17,502 nt of DNA, from positions 1 to 17,502 of the forward strand of contig DAINCF010000088.1 of assembly GCA_036732565.1 (NCBI GenBank), written 5' to 3'. A model generated the notes under the pieces. It saw only the letters and a program-made list of their open reading frames with translations, was not told the DNA's origin and made no database searches. Below are positions 13,943 to 17,502 of the stretch, piece after piece. Position 1 is the stretch's first letter. Each line of letters starts with the position of its first letter. The stretch comes from JAIVJN01 sp036732565 (GTDB lineage: Bacteria > Acidobacteriota > Vicinamibacteria > Vicinamibacterales > UBA2999). Position numbers and translations under genes: made by a program.

Positions 13943-14899
13943 ATGCGCGCACTTGTGACCGGCGGGGCCGGGTTCATTGGCAGCTCTCTGGTCGATCGCC
14001 TGCTAGCTGGCGGCCATCAGGTGGTCGCCTTCGACAACTTCTCAACCGGACAGGAAGGTTTTCTCGCGGAGGCGCGGCAACAGCGCGGCTTCACGCTCGT
14101 CCGAGGCGACACCCTCGATCCGGCCGCGCTGACCGAGGCGATGCGCGGAGCCGACGTGGTGTTTCATCTGGCAGCCAACGCCGACGTGCGCTTCGGAACG
14201 AATCATCCGCGGCGCGACCTCGAGCAGAACACCATCGCGACGTTCAATGTGCTCGAAGCGATGCGGGCCAACGGGGTGACGCGCGTGGCGTTCTCGTCGA
14301 CGGGATCGATTTACGGCGAAGCGCCGGTGATTCCGACGCCTGAGGACGCGCCATTTCCGGTACAGACATCCCTCTACGGCGCCTCGAAGCTCGCAGGTGA
14401 AGGGCTCATTCAAGCCTACTGCGAGGGGTTTGGCTTCCGCGCGTGGATCTTCCGCTTCGTCTCGATCCTCGGCGAGCGCTACACGCATGGGCACGTGTTC
14501 GACTTCTATCGCAGCCTGCGCGCCGATGCCTCGCGCCTGCGCGTGCTCGGCAACGGCCGGCAGCGCAAGTCGTATCTGTACATTCAGGATTGCATCGACG
14601 CGATTCTGCTCGCCATGGACCGCGCCACCGAGAAGGTCAACGTGCTCAATCTCGGCACCGACGAGTACGTCGAGGTGAACGACTCCATCGGCTGGATCAC
14701 CGGTCACCTCGGCGTCGCGCCGACGCTGGAGTACACCGGTGGCGACCGTGGATGGATTGGCGACAACCCGTTCATCTTCCTCGACACGACGCGGATTCGG
14801 GCGCTCGGCTGGACGCCGCGGCTGACGATTCGCGAAGGGATCATCCGCACGCTCGACTATCTCCAGGCTCATCCGGAGATCCTTGAGGTCCGTGCATGA
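13943..14899 (+). CDS. NAD-dependent nucleotide-sugar epimerase (GalE-like extended SDR)
   Basis: 318 residues, normal for the family. ALVTGGAGFIGSSLVDRLL (3-21) is the GxxGxxG NAD+ site, FDNFSTG (30-36) the ribose-binding Asp loop, FHLAANADVR (74-83), AFSSTGSIYGE (116-126) supplies Ser/Thr, and YGASK (145-149) the Tyr/Lys pair; FRFVSILGER and YLYIQDCIDAILLAM are the substrate- and C-terminal signatures of UDP-sugar epimerases. It would interconvert an NDP-hexose at C4 or act as a related epimerase in the cytoplasm. It heads a four-gene operon and its stop overlaps the next start (ATGA at 14896), so its product is probably the substrate of the dehydrogenase-like partner (inference). Could also be a 4,6-dehydratase-like member, but GalE-like is favoured. 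Confidence 0.9.
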   Translation: MRALVTGGAGFIGSSLVDRLLAGGHQVVAFDNFSTGQEGFLAEARQQRGFTLVRGDTLDPAALTEAMRGADVVFHLAANADVRFGTNHPRRDLEQNTIATFNVLEAMRANGVTRVAFSSTGSIYGEAPVIPTPEDAPFPVQTSLYGASKLAGEGLIQAYCEGFGFRAWIFRFVSILGERYTHGHVFDFYRSLRADASRLRVLGNGRQRKSYLYIQDCIDAILLAMDRATEKVNVLNLGTDEYVEVNDSIGWITGHLGVAPTLEYTGGDRGWIGDNPFIFLDTTRIRALGWTPRLTIREGIIRTLDYLQAHPEILEVRA

Positions 14900-16191
14900 G
14901 GGTCGCCGTGCTGGGGTTGTGGCACCTCGGATCCGTGACCTCCGCATGCGCGGCCGCCGCGGGTCACGACGTCGTTGGCTGGGATCCCGATCCGACGACC
15001 GTCGAGCGCTTGACCGATGGTCTTCCTCCGGTACAGGAACCGGGTCTCGAGGATCTGCTGAGGGAGCAGATGACGGCGGGTCGTCTGCGCTTCACGGCCG
15101 GCATCGAGGACGCCGTGCGTGACGCCGCGATCGTCTGGGTCGCGTTCGACACGCCGGTGGATGACGACGATCGGGCGGACGTGGCGTTCGTCGTGCAGCA
15201 CGTCGAACGGGCGTTCCCTTGGCTGGCGGATGGCTCAGTGGTGGTGTGCTCGTCGCAGTTGCCCGTCGGCAGTGTGCGACGGCTCGAGCGGACGTGGTCG
15301 TCGCAATCACGGGCGCGTCACGTCTCGTTCGCGTGCTCGCCTGAGAATCTTCGACTCGGCAAAGCGATCGACGTCTTCATGCAGCCGGATCGAGTCGTGA
15401 TCGGCGTTCGCACGGCCAGCGATCGCGACGTGCTGACGAAGTTGTTCGCGCCGATCACCACCGCCATCGAGTGGATGTCGGTCGAATCGGCGGAGATGAC
15501 CAAGCACGCCGTCAACGCGTTCCTGGCGACCTCGGTCGCGTTCATCAACGAGCTGGCCACGCTGTGCGAAGCCACGGGCGCCGACGCCAAGGACGTCGAA
15601 CGCGGCCTGAAGACCGAGCGCCGCATCGGCCCGTACGCGTATCTGTCGCCGGGCGCCGCGTTCGCCGGCGGAACCCTGGCGCGCGATGTGGTGTTCCTCC
15701 GCGAGATGGGCGAGAAGGTCGGCCGCGCGACGCCGCTGATGGATGGCATCGAGGCCAGCAACCTCGCGCATCGGCGGTGGGCGCACTTTCGTCTGCAGGC
15801 CGAGCTCGGCTCCGTGGCGGGCCGGCGCATCGGCATCTGGGGCCTGACCTACAAACCGGGCACGAGCACGCTGCGGCGGTCCTCGGCGGTCGAGCTGTGT
15901 CGATGGCTGGTGGAGCACGGCGCCGACGTCCGCGCCCACGATCCAGCCGCGGGCGCGCTGCCGGCCGACCTCAACGCCGTGACGCGGGTTGACGATGCGC
16001 TGGACGCCGCCGACGAGGCGGCCGCGCTCGTCGTCGCCACCGAATGGCCGGCGTATCGTGGCATCGAGCCGGATCGATTGGCGGAACGGATGCCGGCCGG
16101 CCTGCTGATCGACGCTAACAGCTTTCTGTCGAAGACGCTCGGTGGCGATCGACGTTTTCGAGTGATCTCGGTGGGGCGGCCGTCGCGATGA
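14896..16191 (+). CDS. UDP-glucose/GDP-mannose dehydrogenase family protein lacking the catalytic Cys
   Basis: 431 residues, the usual length, with N-terminal NAD-binding (1-190), central (195-285) and C-terminal UDP-binding-type (300-420) domains. Conserved: SPENLRLGKA (148-157), ESAEMTKHAVNAFLA (197-211) with Lys203 and Asn207, INEL (217-220), Asp264, and GLTYKPGTSTLRRSSAVEL in the C-terminal domain. Altered: the Rossmann GxGxxG reads GLWHLG (7-12, middle Gly to Trp); the expected GGSCFPKD reads GGTLARD, placing Thr260 where the thiol nucleophile should be; REG/RES reads RLG, placing Leu154 at a catalytic Glu. All other landmarks are intact, so this looks like a specialised subfamily, not a decaying gene. 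A four-electron oxidation to uronate would not be expected without the Cys. Coupled by ATGA on both sides. Confidence 0.87.
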   Translation: MRVAVLGLWHLGSVTSACAAAAGHDVVGWDPDPTTVERLTDGLPPVQEPGLEDLLREQMTAGRLRFTAGIEDAVRDAAIVWVAFDTPVDDDDRADVAFVVQHVERAFPWLADGSVVVCSSQLPVGSVRRLERTWSSQSRARHVSFACSPENLRLGKAIDVFMQPDRVVIGVRTASDRDVLTKLFAPITTAIEWMSVESAEMTKHAVNAFLATSVAFINELATLCEATGADAKDVERGLKTERRIGPYAYLSPGAAFAGGTLARDVVFLREMGEKVGRATPLMDGIEASNLAHRRWAHFRLQAELGSVAGRRIGIWGLTYKPGTSTLRRSSAVELCRWLVEHGADVRAHDPAAGALPADLNAVTRVDDALDAADEAAALVVATEWPAYRGIEPDRLAERMPAGLLIDANSFLSKTLGGDRRFRVISVGRPSR

Positions 16192-17096
16192 GCCAGACCC
16201 TTCCACCTTCACCTCACGCTTCGGCGAGACTGCTGGACGGTCGCGTCGCCATCATCACCGGCGCGAACCAGGGCCTGGGCCTCGAGATCGCCCGCGCCTA
16301 CGCGCAGGCCGGCGCTCGCCTCACGATCTGCGCACGCGATGCCGGCTTGTTGGCGTCCGCCCACGAGGAGTTGCAGCAGACCGCGACGGATCGGTCCGAC
16401 GTCGAGGCCATGTCCGCTGACGTGACGGACGCCGGCGCGGTCCAAGCGGTTGTCGATCGAACGCTCGCTCGCTTCGGTCGGGTGGACGTGCTGGTCAACA
16501 ACGCCGGCGTGTACGGACCGATGGGCGCCATCGAGGACGTCGCGTGGACGGACTGGGTGCGAGCCGTCGAGATCAACATCTACGGATCGGTGCTGCCGTG
16601 CCGGGTCGTCCTGCCGCACTTCAAAGCGCAGCGATCCGGCAAGATCGTCCAGATCTCCGGCGGCGGCGCGACCAATCCGCTGCCGCGCATCAGCGCCTAC
16701 GCGGCGTCGAAGGCGGCGATCGTTCGCTTCGCGGAGTCGCTCGCGCTCGAGGTGAAGGAGTACGGTATCGACGTCAACGCCATCGCTCCGGGCGCCCTGA
16801 ACACGCGCATGCTCGATCAGGCGCTCGACGCCGGGCCAGACGTCGTCGGTCAGGACTTCTACGATCGTATGGTCAAGACGAAGGCCCAGGGCGGCACCCC
16901 CTTGGATGTCGGCGCGCGCCTCGCCGTGTTTCTCGGGTCCGCGGCCAGCGACGGCATCACCGGTCGCTTGTTGAGCGCCCCCTGGGATCCATGGGAGCGG
17001 TTGGCGGAGCACCGCAGTGCGCTCGCGGGGTCGGACATCTACACGCTGCGTCGGATTGTGCCCAAGGACCGCGGGCAGGATTGGGGCGAGCGATGA
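16188..17096 (+). CDS. Classical SDR oxidoreductase
   Basis: 302 residues. VAIITGANQGLGLEIA (20-35) is the TGxxxGxG cofactor site, CARD (48-51), ADVTDAGA (77-84), VLVNNAGVYG (101-110), catalytic Asn130 (EINIYG), Ser157 (QISGGG), Tyr171 and Lys175 (YAASK). After the usual FLGSAASDGITGRLL the protein lacks the common VDGG ending and instead continues about 45 residues beginning SAPWDPWERL and ending KDRGQDWGER; I recall similar tails in SDRs sited beside Gfo/Idh/MocA genes. It overlaps the dehydrogenase-like gene before it and the Gfo/Idh gene after it by ATGA, so the three oxidoreductases are probably made in fixed proportion and act in one pathway (inference). Confidence 0.9.
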   Translation: MSQTLPPSPHASARLLDGRVAIITGANQGLGLEIARAYAQAGARLTICARDAGLLASAHEELQQTATDRSDVEAMSADVTDAGAVQAVVDRTLARFGRVDVLVNNAGVYGPMGAIEDVAWTDWVRAVEINIYGSVLPCRVVLPHFKAQRSGKIVQISGGGATNPLPRISAYAASKAAIVRFAESLALEVKEYGIDVNAIAPGALNTRMLDQALDAGPDVVGQDFYDRMVKTKAQGGTPLDVGARLAVFLGSAASDGITGRLLSAPWDPWERLAEHRSALAGSDIYTLRRIVPKDRGQDWGER

Positions 17097-17502
17097 GTGG
17101 CGTCGGCGTCGCCATTGTCGGCTGCGGCCTGATTGGCAGGAAGCGCGCAGCCGCGCTCGAGGGGTCGCGGTTGGTGGCGTGCGCGGACGCGATCCCCGAG
17201 CGTGCCAAGGAGCTGGCCGGCAGCGTGTCCGGCGCGCAGGCGGTCGACGACTGGCATGCGGCGATCGCACATCCGGATGCGGAAGTGGTCATCGTGGCGA
17301 CCACCAATGATTGGCTGGCGCCGATTGCGATTGCCGCGGTTCAGGCCGGCAAGCACGTGCTGGTGGAGAAGCCCGCGGCGCGATCGGCGAGTGAGCTGCA
17401 GGGGTTGATCGATGCGGCGCGGACCCACGACCGCCTGGTGCGCGTCGGCTTCAACCATCGCTATCATCCCGCGCTGCTCGAGGCGCGCGCGATCGTCGAA
17501 AG
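17093..17502 (+). CDS. Gfo/Idh/MocA family oxidoreductase, N-terminal part (3' end off-window)
   Basis: The first 136 residues are present and the frame is open at the right edge. VAIVGCGLIGRKRAAAL (6-22) is the GxGxxG NAD(P) site, VVIVATTNDWLAPIAIAAV (65-83) is the strand-helix with the T-x-N-x-x-H-like site, AGKHVLVEKPAA (85-96) has the family's EKP lysine, and GFNHRYHPA (119-127) opens the catalytic domain. Members oxidise or reduce sugars and NDP-sugars, for example 3-dehydrogenation of UDP-GlcNAcA by WlbA/WbpB. ATG at 17093 overlaps the SDR stop (ATGA). Being last in the coupled oxidoreductase set suggests an action on the same sugar. Confidence 0.9.
   Translation, partial: MSGVGVAIVGCGLIGRKRAAALEGSRLVACADAIPERAKELAGSVSGAQAVDDWHAAIAHPDAEVVIVATTNDWLAPIAIAAVQAGKHVLVEKPAARSASELQGLIDAARTHDRLVRVGFNHRYHPALLEARAIVE

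Noticed and set aside
13852..13977. N-terminal extension of the 13851 methyltransferase
   Set aside because: It would cross the divergent promoter region and the start of the epimerase gene; the extra 42 residues are Arg/Ser-rich with no motif.
14896..16191. Annotation as an ordinary UDP-glucose 6-dehydrogenase (ugd)
   Set aside because: Overall family membership is clear, but the catalytic Cys and one catalytic Glu are replaced, so naming the uronate-forming activity is not justified.
15307..17270. Two long minus-strand ORFs (15307-16212 and 16209-17270)
   Set aside because: Antisense to the well-supported dehydrogenase-like, SDR and Gfo/Idh genes; translations are Arg-rich and featureless.
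1..17502. Insertion sequences, tRNA genes, attachment sites, riboswitches
   Set aside because: No transposase-like ORF, terminal inverted repeats, cloverleaf sequence or long structured leader was found; all gaps are under about 90 bp.

Overview
The window is a gene-dense stretch of high-GC bacterial DNA (no gap between genes larger than about 90 bp) devoted to surface-glycan biosynthesis: sugar-nucleotide enzymes, glycosyltransferases and an unusual number of SAM-dependent methyltransferases. Shine-Dalgarno sites are mostly weak or absent and leaders look short. High GC, the codon bias that opens long false antisense ORFs, and the gene types fit an environmental Acidobacteriota (Vicinamibacteria-like) or another high-GC Gram-negative, but no rRNA or marker gene is present, so lineage is a low-confidence inference.

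Layout. (1) 1-3275, minus: a giant multidomain protein, cut by the left edge: methyltransferase, coiled coil, eight 38-residue repeats, then the start of a GT4-like glycosyltransferase. It is absent from start-to-stop ORF lists because its stop lies outside the window. (2) 3345-5002, plus: two methyltransferases, transcribed divergently from (1) from overlapping -10 boxes. (3) 5026-11325, minus: six genes, in transcription order two extended SDR/epimerases (ATGA overlap), a methyltransferase, a DPM1-type GT2, a methyltransferase with an extra N-terminal domain, and a GT-C-like multi-pass membrane protein. It converges on (2) with a hairpin whose arms hold both stop codons. (4) 11349-12929, plus: a GT39/PMT-like membrane glycosyltransferase. 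(5) 12943-13851, minus: a methyltransferase. (6) 13943 to the right edge, plus: a tightly coupled operon (three ATGA overlaps) of a GalE-like epimerase, an atypical nucleotide-sugar dehydrogenase, a classical SDR and a Gfo/Idh/MocA oxidoreductase (cut by the right edge).

How they may work together (inference): operon (6) would make an uncommon oxidised NDP-sugar; the DPM1-like GT2 would charge polyprenyl phosphate; the two GT-C-like membrane proteins would use lipid-linked sugars on the far side of the membrane; GT4/GT2 enzymes would build the chain and six methyltransferase domains could decorate it. No flippase, polymerase or ABC exporter is visible, so the locus probably continues on both sides. 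The most interesting items are the multidomain methyltransferase-repeat-glycosyltransferase, the UGDH-family enzyme lacking its catalytic Cys, and a near-identical 16-bp promoter-like motif before two distant methyltransferase genes.
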